Shown in pieces: positions 22,331 through 32,889 of a stretch of DNA of 64,000 nucleotides; the stretch's first letter is position 1, and each line of letters begins with the position of its first letter. Position numbers and translations under genes: made by a program. The notes beneath the pieces were generated by a model that was not told where the DNA came from, made no database searches, and saw only the letters and a program-made list of their open reading frames with translations. The stretch is taken from the NCBI GenBank assembly GCA_020226215.1, contig CM035236.1:55985057-56049056 (forward strand), in the 5' to 3' direction. This DNA comes from Sindora glabra (Eukaryota > Streptophyta > Magnoliopsida > Fabales > Fabaceae).

Positions 22331-23391
22331 AAATGTCAAATTTCACTCCAATAACCTCCCCCTTCCATTGTCATGCCTATCAAAGTACAAAAATACTCAT
22401 TATAATAGGTAAAAAGGGAAAGCAAGGTAAGGAGGAAGAACAAGTTTCTGGGCTTTGTCTTGCAAGCATATTGACTGTTAAGGAAACTAGAGATCACAAT
22501 TCAACTAGTAAGCTCTCAGAAGTACATATCAAGCAGAGTTTAGCTTGACTACTAATATGGGCAACCTTTATAGACCAACAATCTTTTTTCCCCATTCAAT
22601 TTAATACCAAATAGTAAAAAATAATGAAAATCTTCCTGAAGGAAATATCCAAGGAAACAAATTGTACTGACTTCAGCATGGTTCTAATCCCTTTTTTCCC
22701 CCCTTAATCGTTGGATCCACACCAAATTATCCCCAATGAAATTATGAAACAGATTTTCACTCTGCACTGCCCTGAAAAATTGTGACCCTGCATGACTACC
22801 CATTTAATAAACCTACAACCAAAAGAAAAGGTAGCAACAATCCTGTGATGATGCAATATTATATTAACAAGAAATAACAAAAATAAAATTCATCTTCTTG
22901 AAAAACCATCTCTTAACATGGATCACAGTTATACCATTAATGAACTCCAAAGCAACATATCTGTATTCCTGAACCTAAAACAGGCCAAAACCATGGCAGA
23001 ATATGCTGCTATCCTCCTTGAAATTCATTTGTTTGATTATCGTAATCATTTAAATTAAAATCCTTCTAACTGATATCTTCACATGACTTTAGATGCCCAT
23101 CAAAACTATTATTGTGGTGATGTGATGGAGCACCAACACTAAGCAACTTCTCATAGAAAGCTTTGAAAGTATTATATTACCACATTTCCACAACCACCTA
23201 TCTTCAACATGATATCAAATTTTTCACTATTACTCAGAACCACCAGCATCTAACAAGCATCTGAACCATGCAAACATCTAATTTAGGAGTATATTCTAAA
23301 ATACCTCAAGCTTATGTGCCTATCATCATTCATCTTAAGATGCACTAGTAAAAGGCATCTTTTATTTGGATAAAATAGACTAAGAAGTCTT

Positions 23392-23803
23392 GAGGTGTAT
23401 TTGGATATGTTTTTGTTTTTGTATTTTTAAAAACTAATCTTAAAAACTGTTTTTAAGACCTGTTTTTTTGGTTTTCAAAGACTGTTTTGGGATTGAAAGA
23501 AAACAAAAAATAAAGGGTGCTAAGTAATGCAAGGAAAACAAAAAATAGAGGGCAGTAGATATTGCAAATAAATAAACATTTCATTTAATTATAAAACTAA
23601 CATCCAAAAAAAGAAAACAAGTTCAAAAAACATCTATAAGTTGTTTCTATTTTTTTTGTTTTTAAGTTACACATTTAGAATTATAATTTTTAAAACAGAT
23701 TCTGTAAACATTTCCCAAGCAGGTTCGTCTATTTCTTTTATAAAAAATAGGAAAAAAAAAAAAAGACCAGCTGTTTTTAAAAATAGAAAACAAACAGACA
23801 CTT
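23392..23803. mobile_element. MITE with long A/T-rich terminal inverted repeats
   Basis: The left end GAGGTGTATTTGGATATG followed by TTTTTGTTTTTG, and the reversed right end TAAGTGTCTGTTTG followed by TTTTCTATTTTTAAAAACAG, pair over about 40 bases. Further inverse A-rich arms continue inside (AAACTGTTTTTAAGA near 23445; GTTTTTAAAAATAG near 23772). The ~410-base size and the lack of a frame fit a hAT-type MITE. Target duplication not established. Confidence 0.6.
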
Positions 23804-24357
23804 AGTTTTTATAATAAGATAAAATTTATTTCTCCTAAGTTTGTTCATTCCAATACCTATTTACTGTCACATGTTACTAGTAGTAATCCCAAAACCATAA
23901 CAATTAATGTTAACATTCACCTGAAAATATGCAATCTGCAGCAATTAGGTCTCATGAATAAAATAATCACATAGAAAATAACTTTTCAAGGGGTGTTGTT
24001 TTTTATGGCTTCACTTCGGCAACCAGCCAACGGTTTCATTACTTCTGCCATTTTCTAATTTATGCACTTCTATCATGGAGTATATCCTACAAGCCTCTTT
24101 CTTTCGCAACCTTTCTTCCCCCTATTTATTAAATTGTCTTTTTAATCCAACCATAAAAAATCTAAACATTGTCCTATAACTCTAAGCAATTCTTCAGGAA
24201 TTTACAACTAATAGTCATAGGTAATTAACCACAACATACTAATAGATATACAGCAAATGAAACATATATAGAATTTGCATTTAGACTAATGGTTGGCTTA
24301 AAAATATTTGAATATAGACTAAAACCATTTTTTCTTCCCTGAAATTGGACCTCGCTA
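23804..24357 (-). other. Non-coding, possibly 3' untranslated part of the 24358-24790 gene
   Basis: On the minus strand, sequence after the stop of the broken gene is AT-rich and contains an AATAAATA signal-like site near 24130. No frame was recognised. Confidence 0.3.
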
Positions 24358-24790
24358 ACTAATCTGCCCTCCATTTTTCAGCGCTGTACCTAGTAGTCCC
24401 ACTAATTGCCTTCTGTTGAAGGTGTTCATCCCTCTGTCCATGAAGCCATTCAACTCCCAAACAGAAGGCACCAACATGTAGTGTTAAAATACCAGGTGTA
24501 CTGTTAAAGTCACATTGGATAGCTTCAAGCTTATTCACTCCCCAATATAGGGCCATAGCTAAAGCAAAATAGGTTAAAGAAATTCCAAAGATTGGAACAT
24601 GTTGATGCCTAATGGCTTCCTTTGGAATGATACTGCTTGTTCTGAATACTGTGGCCACTCAATCCCATGGATAAGTGAAGTGACAGTGCAAAAAAGAAGA
24701 TACCGCCGTGCACTTAACTCTGCTAGGGTTGAATAGAGAAGAATAGTGAAGAAGCATGGCAAACTAGGAAGATATTGGCTTAGGGTTTCT
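24358..24790 (-). pseudogene. Unidentified small gene, probably broken (in-frame stop or frameshift)
   Basis: On the minus strand an open frame of about 100 codons ends at TAG in 24356-24361. It has a clean, coding-like composition, one strongly hydrophobic stretch (GISLTYFALAMALYWGV) and a hydrophilic C-terminus (LHGQRDEHLQQKAISG). It has no ATG: its apparent first codon is GTG (24656-24658), directly after an in-frame TGA. In the same frame upstream an ATG-started stretch (MLLHYSSLFNPSRVK) resembles a mitochondrial-type leader. An alternative upstream frame (LAELSARRYLLFCTVTSLIH) looks equally coding-like and would need a one-base shift. I do not recognise the family. A processed pseudogene, or a real exon with an unseen splice, are both possible. 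Confidence 0.4.
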
Positions 24791-25873
24791 CCATCATATT
24801 AAAACAGCTTCGCATTTGGTGGGAATAAGTTTAAAGTGCATTAACGTGGTAATTTCACATTACACATAGGCATCTTCCATTTGGGGCTGAATAACTTCAT
24901 GAACAAAGGTACGGCTGGTTTCAAGAGAATTACTCAAAAGCACTGAAAAATTGAGGATGAATTAGTTTGTGACATTGAATTTGAGGGACACAGATGCATT
25001 TTCTGTTAAATATACAATTTGTATTCAAATTGTCATATACTATTTCAAAAGATTAGGAATGAATTTAATTTAAATTGCATCTGCCCTCAAGTTATATTGA
25101 ATTTCTCCCAATTTAAGAACATAAAACCCCAAGCATATTTTTGTTAAGAGGCAGACCAACCCGTCTCAATTCACAACATCTCCTCCATATGGCTAAATCA
25201 TATTGAAAAACAAGTACAAATACCTATAACAAGTCCTTGCCCCCACATGCAACCAAAAAGGAAAACTAGTGAGAAAGTTTTTATTTTACCACTGCGAGTT
25301 AAAGACCAAAGGGGCACCATAACTCAACCAATTATATCATTATTTTCTTAAGAAATGCCACAATGCTTTAATTTACTAAATTATACAATCGTGAAACATA
25401 TAAGTTTATATGGGTAAAAATAAATAATACACAACACAATGAAAAGCATGCAACCCTTACCACAAACTTCCTATTTGATAACTTTTATAACTTTAATCCA
25501 TGGAAATACTACCATCAAAGCAAACAAGGCCATTGTGCATAGTATTCTGTAACTATGATACAGGTAAATCATCAATAGAAACAAAGAAAAGAACCTTATC
25601 CATTATCATAAACCAACCCTTTTCCCATACAATATGGGCCAAATCTACAAGCCATAGGCAAGTATACATCTAACAATTAAAAACTTTATAATTTCCAACA
25701 AATTTATACGATTTAAGTTTGTGAGAAAACAAAAGTCCAGCCTCTGTGTGACCAGTTTCATTAAATTCCAGATTTCCTGAAGGCCAGAATGCTTACCGAT
25801 TTATGCCAATGGCAAGAATCACTAACTTCAAGCGACTAGTTAAAACTCCTTAGAAAAACAGAACTGTTTCTTC
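24791..25873 (-). other. Region between VPS23 and the broken gene; includes the VPS23 3' untranslated part
   Basis: No frame. Just below the VPS23 stop (25873 downward) the minus strand is moderately AT-rich, as expected for a plant 3' untranslated region. No further gene was recognised. Confidence 0.4.
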
Positions 25874-27133
25874 TCAGCTACCATAATGTGAGGTCCGAGC
25901 AGCCATATTTGCAACCTGAGCTTGCAATTGGGCAGCTCTCACTTTTGCAGCCGTAGCACGGTGAAAAAATTGCTCACGAGACACGGACCTCACATTCCTT
26001 AGGTATTGATCAAATGGTATAGCCCCAGTCTGAACTGCCTTATCCAGTGAATAGACAACATCTTCAATAGCCAGATCAGAAGCAGTGCACTCAAGCATCT
26101 GCTTTGAAAGCACATCCACACACTTGAATGCATCATCAACATCCTCTAGATTCTCTATCTTCTTCCCTTGGTTTTCCCTTAACCATCCCTCTAGAACATC
26201 TGTATTCATCAAAGTCATCTGCAATTGCTGCTCCAAGCTTTCCATTTCCTCCTGCATTTCTTTCAAACCCTTACTAAGTCGCTCCTCTCTTTGCCTCAAA
26301 ACCCCCTGCAAATTAAACAGCCCCTCCATTTCAGCCTCCCTCGTCTTCCTCAACCCAGCAACATCACTATGCACGATCTCCACAAGCTTATTGATAGCAT
26401 TCCTCTTAAAAACATCTGTCGGGTCCTCGGTATGAGGTGGCGGCTGAACACGGATCGCTGCAGCCGCCCCTCCACTACCATAAGGTGAAGGCGGGTAACT
26501 CCTGGGAGGTATATGTGGGTGTGCATATCCTGAACTAGACCCTATGTTAGAAGAAACAGAGGATGAACTCCCCCCTTGATTAACTCCAAAACCTGAACTA
26601 AGGTTTGAACTTGTTGGACTAGGTGGTGGTGGTGCTCTACGTTGTGAATACAGAGGTGGGTCTCGACCAAACAAAGAACTCAAATTTCTCACAAGATCAA
26701 CCAAGTTAGAGCTAGGGTAAATCCAATTCTGCAAATAAGGCACAGAAACCATACCAGAAGGGTTCACATAAGGGTGTGGGCGCTTGATGATCATGTCCCT
26801 AGTGGGATTCACATAAACACAAGGTGGATGTCTAGGATAGGACTCCATGAGCCATATAACAACTGGGATATTGTAGGTCACGCCTTGAAAGGTCATGGGT
26901 ATGGTACCATCAGCTTGAAGAAGATTCACAGAGCGTCCATCGTTGTGGGTGAAGGTTGCAGTTTTGGGCTCAAGCGACGGAAAACTTGTGGTGAGAGTAA
27001 CAAGGTGCTGGCGAATTAGCCATTTGGCGTCTTCGGAGTATGGCAACGCCGAAGGACCACGTTGAGAGAGGACAGAGCTCAAGAATTGCTGGGTCAGTTG
27101 GGGATTCGGCGATTGCACTGCTGGTGGAACCAT
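25874..27133 (-). CDS. VPS23: ESCRT-I subunit VPS23 (ELC / TSG101 homologue)
   Basis: Uninterrupted single-exon gene of 419 codons ending in TGA. By family knowledge, VPS23 binds ubiquitin on membrane cargo and, with VPS28 and VPS37, forms ESCRT-I on endosomes, sorting proteins into multivesicular bodies for vacuolar breakdown; the Arabidopsis homologue is ELCH (ELC/VPS23A). Visible domains: N-terminal UEV (ubiquitin E2 variant) at about residues 20-160, including VTYNIPVVIWL, SYPRHPPCVYV and LQNWIYPSSNLVDLV, without the E2 active-site cysteine as expected for UEVs. Then a Pro/Ser/Gly-rich linker (165-235), a Glu/Gln-rich coiled coil (about 260-310) and a C-terminal steadiness-box region (about 330-415). 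The start at 27133 is the first in-frame ATG; the frame stays open 15 codons further but starts with TTG there. Context ATCATGG is favourable. Length is slightly above the Arabidopsis protein. It appears intact and functional. Confidence 0.96.
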   Translation of the reverse strand: MVPPAVQSPNPQLTQQFLSSVLSQRGPSALPYSEDAKWLIRQHLVTLTTSFPSLEPKTATFTHNDGRSVNLLQADGTIPMTFQGVTYNIPVVIWLMESYPRHPPCVYVNPTRDMIIKRPHPYVNPSGMVSVPYLQNWIYPSSNLVDLVRNLSSLFGRDPPLYSQRRAPPPPSPTSSNLSSGFGVNQGGSSSSVSSNIGSSSGYAHPHIPPRSYPPSPYGSGGAAAAIRVQPPPHTEDPTDVFKRNAINKLVEIVHSDVAGLRKTREAEMEGLFNLQGVLRQREERLSKGLKEMQEEMESLEQQLQMTLMNTDVLEGWLRENQGKKIENLEDVDDAFKCVDVLSKQMLECTASDLAIEDVVYSLDKAVQTGAIPFDQYLRNVRSVSREQFFHRATAAKVRAAQLQAQVANMAARTSHYGS

Positions 27134-27251
27134 GATAGGGTTTGATAATGAAATTGAATTTTTGAGTTTCGTCACCAATATTCAATAATCAAGATGGCCG
27201 TTTACTTCGATAAAAATAAATTGAAGAAATTTGGCAACAAAAATTCGACAA

Positions 27252-27261
27252 CCTATATATG
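27252..27261 (-). promoter_or_regulatory. Possible TATA box of VPS23
   Basis: CATATATAGG on the minus strand lies about 120 bases before the start codon, which fits a plant core promoter with a ~90-base leader. In DNA this AT-rich such a match can arise by chance. Confidence 0.3.
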
Positions 27262-28190
27262 CAGAAATTGGGGTCTATTTTATCGAAGATCGGTTTGAAT
27301 CTGGGCTTGAATATCTGATATAAAAGGGGTTTTGGAATTTGGTGAGAAATGGAAGACCGACGGAAAGTTCCAAGAAAGTATAAGAAAAGAGAAAGAAGCG
27401 GTTGATCAGCGTTTGGAATTACCAGGAAAATGTAATCTGGAATTTGGGATTGCTTAACACGGACGGTGGTTTAAGGGTGTCAGGAGTCGAGAACATTAGA
27501 AGCAATCAACGTCCTTCTAATGCAAGTGTTGAGGTACGCTCGTCTTTTGAATTTTTCTTTATTTTTAGAAATTAAAAATAAAAACCTGTTTGGTAGAGCT
27601 TGAATAATTTTAAATTGATGAGAAAAGATATATTTATATTTGGGAGTATTTAAATAGCTTTAAATTTTAACTTTTTTCCAATTGATATATTTAAATATTA
27701 ATTGGTACAAAATTTATGTTTACTTAAATAATTTTAAATGTAAAAAAGATTAAACTATTTTCTAATTATGAATTAAAATGATTAAAATTTTATGCAAAAA
27801 ATCTTTTTTTTTAACTTTGTGATATATAAATTAAAATTTAGTGAAAATATTGAAAATTGAGATAGGATAATACATAAAAAAGAGATGGAGAGGGTGGTAT
27901 GAGTGAGAAAAAGAAGTGATTATAAATGATAAATGAAAAAATTATATTTTTAAATTGAAAACATGGAAGAAAGTGATAAAGAAATAAATTAATAAGTGGT
28001 TTTTAAAAATTATTATATTAAATTCTTAAAATATAATAATTGAATTAAAATTATAAAATTACCTTTCATTTTATTAAAATTTGAAACATGTAAATAAGAA
28101 ACAGAAAAATGAAATCCATTCCTTCCTAATTTTCTTTCTATTAGTATACTAGTGGTTGATTCCCTTCACCTAGAAGGGCACTTAATAAGG
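27262..28190. other. VPS23 upstream region, then AT-rich DNA
   Basis: 27262-27545 is less AT-rich and is the likely promoter region of VPS23. After 27560 composition falls to mostly A/T with no frame. CCTGTTTGGTAGAGCTT at 27583 looks like one end of a hAT-type MITE, but no partner end was seen. Confidence 0.4.
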
Positions 28191-28199
28191 ATATCCCCT

Positions 28200-28830
28200 A
28201 GCACCAAGCATTGAATTCGGCCTTCTGGACCGGCTTCATTTCTTACTTCTTATCCTTGTCTTTCTTTTCTCTCCTTAGACCTCAACTCAAGTCTTAAGGC
28301 TTGATCTATGACCTCCTAATAAGTGGTGAATTGGTTAATATGAATCCATTTGTAATAAAATTCTTGCAAGCCTTGCATAAGCCTCTTAACCCTAACTCTT
28401 TCAATAGAAATCAAGTAAAAAGCATATCTTGACAACATGATAAATCGAGCATTATATTCAGTAACTAAAAGACCTTTTTACTTCAACTACTTGATCTCTT
28501 GAATGCTACCTTGGCATATGCTTGAACAGGTAGAAAATGGTCATAAGAAACTCTTGGAAAGTCACCCAAGTCAAGGTCTCCAAATATGGATCCTGGCTTG
28601 TTATAACATTGGTGAACCAATAATGAATCATGTCATCTAGTTGGTAATCTACCAACTTAATCAAAAAGAAAGCAAGGCTTTACAACATCTTACCAAGCTA
28701 CTCAATTTGCTTTAGGAATCTAAAAAGGTCCACCACTAGGTCAAGAGTAAAGTACCTTGGCAATTTTAATTTAAGGAACTCAAGCACTACTTTAAATCTA
28801 TCTTCTACACCTTTTTCAAGAAAGGTACAC
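28200..28830 (-). pseudogene. Ty3/gypsy gag remnant
   Basis: The minus-strand reading, with stops ignored, gives the retrotransposon gag pattern: a WVTFQEF motif (near 28560, standing for the usual W-x-x-F), VTEYNARFIMLSRYA (about 28425-28470), then a RVRVKRLMQGLQ motif (about 28375-28410). These correspond to the conserved VxEYxxxFxxLsrya and F-x-x-GL elements of gypsy gag. Upstream (28680-28830) a decayed helix-rich part is visible. No zinc knuckle is left, and the truncation falls before it. Several stops make it non-functional. Confidence 0.75.
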
Positions 28831-29297
28831 ACACTGTCATGCTCTTTATCATGATCACCTTTGTTTATCTCACAATCTTCTTGATCTCTATTATGTCTAT
28901 GCCTCTTATGTTGATTAAAGGCCTTATGTACTCAATCTAAAACATGTTGCATGAAATTTATAGCTTAAGAAGGAAGTTGTTGATCATTCCCCTTTCTATT
29001 AACATTCCTACTACTTTAGGGTTACAAGGCCACTAAAGAGTCCTTGTTCGTATTTATCATTTTCTAATTCCCTAAAAGTTCAAAACAATCAAATAACAAC
29101 TCAAGTCATTTGTTAAGTAATATACCACATACAAGCTTTATTATCCATATCAATGGCATTATAGGATCCATTAAAATAATACTGATGATATGTGATCTCG
29201 ATTGCACATATACCATTGATATAATTTTGGTCAACACTTGTTATCACAACATAAAAGTATAACACAAAGGTCTCATTTTACTAGGAACCCAAAGCAT

Positions 29298-29309
29298 GCC
29301 TTGATGCCA
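29298..29309 (-). other. Primer binding site of the gypsy element
   Basis: TGGCATCAAGGC on the minus strand, just after the LTR end GGTTGTAACA and a short spacer, matches the TGGTATCA start of tRNA-Met-type sites. Confidence 0.6.
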
Positions 29310-29313
29310 CCTT

Positions 29314-31495
29314 TGTTACAACCCAACCCTAGTAATAATTAGTATGAAATCCATCATCCAATTTCCACCAATCTATCCCTATTCATTCATCACATTCTTA
29401 AGCCTTTACTCAAAACATGTAATTAAAGAAAGCATACTTCATTGCAAGTGAAAGTAGGGTATTTCATATATCAAAACAATTTACAAATAAAGAGAAAGTT
29501 AAGCTTATTTATAACCCTCCTAAGATAAAGATAAGCTAACTTAATTAGATCATCAAGTATAGTTCATGTGTCCCCTACCCTTAGACTACATAGAACAAGG
29601 CCTCAAAATACTAAGCTAACAAAATATCTTGTGCTATTAAATAAACTTGTAAGGCTTATAGTAACCTCAACTCTAAGAATGTGGTGGTGGGAGATTGACT
29701 TGTGAATTTACAATTAGAAATATGCAAGAACAAGTCCAAGCTTAGTGAATAAAGCATCATAATGATAGAAAAAGTGAAGGCGTAGGAATTGAGGCTAATT
29801 CTTACTTATTGAAATTTACTTTCCTTACTCCTGTAACTTGCATTAATAACTCAAATTTGGCATTATCAGTTTTTAAACTTCATAGATAATAAATAAGACT
29901 CACAAGCTTTCATAATCCAATTCATTATATTAGTATCATTAATTTATTAAACAATCACATTGTAAGCATATGTAAATGATTCTCATACTTAAATAACAAT
30001 TAAACCTCCATGTGCCTCCTGAGTTATCTTTCTCCCTTTACAAGCTCTAATCTTGTCCCTCCAAGATGTACTTTAGCCATTCTTAAATGGTTATCGATCT
30101 ATTAGATTTGGTTTTCACATTTTCCTTATCATACTTTCTTATATGTCAAGTCACACTTTCTAATCTCAACAAGATCATATAATTCTTTCTTATTCATAAG
30201 ACATGTAACATTCATATCAAATTTTATCATCATCATATCTTTTTAAACGTGTTAATTACTCTCTTTAATTCATAGCATAATTATATTACTTAATTTTTTC
30301 TTACTTATATGCTCAAACTTGTATATCCTATTAAATAGGCTTGTTTTCATCTCAAACATACCCTTAAGGATTCATTATTATAGAAATAGGGGCTATAATC
30401 AACTATATACTTGATTACTAGTAACTTGAGAACTAGTTCTCTAAATGTAGTCGACTATGGACTCGACTATAGGTCACATGTAACTTAATTATAGTCGATT
30501 ATGTAGTTAATTTTAGGAATACTACAGTTGATAATGTAATCAATTATAGACTTCCTAAGGTAAAGTTTTTGTCCAATAGTTGACTATATACTCGACCATG
30601 GCCTTTTTGAGAGAAAACTTTATAGTCCTAGTCAAATTAAATACTTGAGTATAGCCTTTTAAAGGTTAACTTATCCTTTGCTAATCAACTACATAGTGGA
30701 CTACGAGCTCCTCAAGAGTAACTTTTCAGGCCATAATCGATTATGTGTTTAACTACTACTTAACTTTTTGAAAATTTCATCTTTGAAATTATTGTTCATG
30801 CTATCAATAATACATCCTCATCCATTTATTTCTCAACAACAAATTAACCAATCATCCAATCATGCATTTAACATTTCATCCATGATATTTTTAGTAATAA
30901 AACAATTTAGTTATCACAAATCATAACATTTATTGCAAAATCACTTAAAATCACAAAATATCCTCTAACTATCAATCTTTACTAAATGTTGAAATATGAA
31001 TTAGGATGAGTACTCACCTAATATCAAGGGGTTATAAGGATGTTAAAATTGATGGTCAATGGCCCTTAATTCATCAAAATAACAAAGTTTAAAGTTAGGG
31101 TTTATATTCCCTTTTTCAAATTTATCACTTAGATCTTTCCAAATTAAGAAGGAAAATCATAGAAAAACTTAGCATTAAAGATGATTTTGATGTTTTTATC
31201 TTGATTGTGTGAAGAAATTGATGAGAATAAATGCTAACCTTACTTAGTTAAGGAGTAAAGGAGGAAAATGAGATGAGAAGAAGTTAGGAATTTGAGAAAT
31301 GAGAAAAGAGGAGGAAAGTTAATATTTTATGAAAATAAGGCAAATCATTTTGGTAATTATACCCTAAAAGTCCTTCATACTTATATACTTATTTTCAAAC
31401 ACTTATAAATTTTAATCTTTTTACTTTTCTAACTTTTTTTAACTCATTTAATTCTAATTTCCATTTTCTAAACTCATCCAAGCCTGGTTATTACA
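29314..31495 (-). repeat. 5' LTR of the truncated gypsy element (2.18 kb)
   Basis: On the minus strand it starts TGTAATAACCAGG and ends GGTTGTAACA. The end is similar to the 3.45-kb LTR family (GGATTTCATACT block, then the GGTTG(G)GTTGTAACA terminus), so the families are related. A part at 30420-30740 holds many repeats of a GACTATA/TCGACTATAG-type motif. Confidence 0.75.
30420..30740. repeat. Clustered short motif repeats inside the gypsy LTR
   Basis: Variants of TAGTCGACTATGGACTCGA and GTTGACTATATACTCGACC recur about every 20-50 bases. They are partly palindromic around TCGA/TTGATTAC cores, so the transcript could form small hairpins. Confidence 0.6.
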
Positions 31496-31859
31496 ATTTC
31501 TCCTTTTTTCATTTAGTTTTCCATTTTTTTACTACTAGAGAAATTATTTTAACCATCCTTTTTTATGATAATAAATTCTAAAATTATAGGGAGAATGCAA
31601 TAAAGATCCAACACAATTATAATTCCAAGCACTAGATATTACATGTCTACAGTCCTTATGTTCTAGCCATACATTTTAGAATTTAAATGAATGGTTTTTA
31701 TAAGGTTATTTATATTTAGATATCATTATAAGTGAAGTATAACGAAATACAGCTATAGGAAGAATAAACACATTAAAGTAAGGGTAGTTAACATCCATTT
31801 ATCATTACAAAAATAATGATTAATTCTTTCCCCTACATTATTTAGGCCAACCTTATTTA

Positions 31860-32290
31860 TTAGTCTTCCTCTAATTTGTAGTAGTTGTTAAGGTTATCTT
31901 TTAAGTGAAAAACTTGATTGAAGTCACTTATAAGCAACCAAAAATGATAAATGAACATAAAATTGGTGTTTTTAATAAATCTTTAAAGTATATGTCCATC
32001 TTGCCTTCGAGGAAGCTTAAAGATCCCTATTATGTACATAGATTAGTTAATATTCTGCATCACCATTAGATATATCCAGTTTGGAGTGACATGAAGAATA
32101 TCGATACTTATTCCATCAAGCCTTCCCAATTCAATGCTAACACTTTATCTTTAAGCATTTTGACTAACAAGATTTGAAAATCCTAGACCTCTTAATACAT
32201 CTTTTACTTTATCCACTAAAGAAAAGGTTTTTGGTAAGAAAAACAAAATTAGGCATAAGTTAACAAACAATCTTCTTGCATATTTAAATT
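31860..32290 (-). pseudogene. LINE ORF2 endonuclease remnant
   Basis: With stops ignored, the minus strand reads LFFLPKTFSLVDKVKDVLRG (about 32250-32190; plant LINEs have a FLxETK segment and an xKIKxxxxxLGF segment here), then SIELGRLDGISID-like (the RSGGL segment, about 32130) and WLLISDFNQV (about 31925-31895), which corresponds to the catalytic GDFN motif with Gly replaced by Ser. The endonuclease nicks target DNA to prime LINE copying. It is clearly dead. Evidence is the order and spacing of weak motifs. Confidence 0.5.
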
Positions 32291-32884
32291 GTAAAGCATA
32301 GCTCAACCTTCTACATTCCTAGGCTAAAATTCTCATGGTCACCTAAGAAGTTGTCTAAGTTCATTAAGCTAATTGATCAATATTTTACTTCATATGTTGT
32401 ACCAAAACATGTTCAAGGAATTGTTAATTATCATAAGCTCCTAATCATAGCTATTGTTTACTAAAGGAATGTAGTTTCATGCTACTGAACTTTATGCATG
32501 GCATATATTAATAAGAGATAGTTAATTCTTCTATTAAAATCTTGCAAACTCTTCTACATTTAGAACTCATTGAACCTCAATCAAAGTTCTTGATAAAATA
32601 TTGATGAATAGGCTGGCATGTCTAATATTCCTCATCCTATATAGTTATATAGATGTCTCTTAAGAGAATAGTCCTATTTTTTAAGTTTCTTATTCATTTG
32701 CTCTTATCCTTATTAATAGATGTATTCTTTTGTTTGCAAATGAGTTAATTTAAGGTAAAATTTAATGGGTGGCTAAAACTAACTTCTAACAACAAAACAT
32801 TTGTATTTGGCATCTTGCTATCCTTCAATTTAATAATAATAGGTCTTCTAGAATGAGAGATGACATAACTTGACTATTATTATA

Positions 32885-32889
32885 TCCAG
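32885..32889 (+). other. Target-site duplication, left copy (TCCAG)
   Basis: TCCAG directly before the LTR is repeated exactly at 34258-34262. Confidence 0.9.

Larger units (their letters stand above)
21401..23391. other. Left part of the gene island, unassigned
   Basis: Composition is closer to transcribed plant DNA than the flanks, and open frames of 70-100 codons occur on both strands (for example 21976-22287 plus, 21982-22242 minus). None shows a domain or homologue that I recognise, and they overlap one another. Untranslated or intron sequence of a gene not otherwise visible is possible. Two local repeats occur at 21635-21679 and 22238-22330. Confidence 0.35.
28195..31495 (-). mobile_element. 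Truncated Ty3/gypsy element: 5' LTR, primer site and gag
   Basis: Read on the minus strand, the element has an LTR (31495 down to 29314), a tRNA-Met-type primer site and gag remnants down to about 28200, then stops. Protease, reverse transcriptase, integrase and the second LTR are absent, so it was cut by deletion. It interrupts the LINE remnant that lies above 31500. Confidence 0.75.

Noticed and set aside
26085..27019. Plus-strand open frames opposite VPS23
   Set aside because: They are antisense shadows of a conserved coding gene, with no start context or family similarity of their own.
27134..27178. Fifteen-codon upstream extension of VPS23
   Set aside because: It would begin with TTG, which is not a plant nuclear start. 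The first ATG in frame is at 27133 and matches the family N-terminus.
27583..27600. CCTGTTTGGTAGAGCTT as the end of a MITE upstream of VPS23
   Set aside because: No matching inverse end was found within 1 kb, so a single short phrase is not enough.
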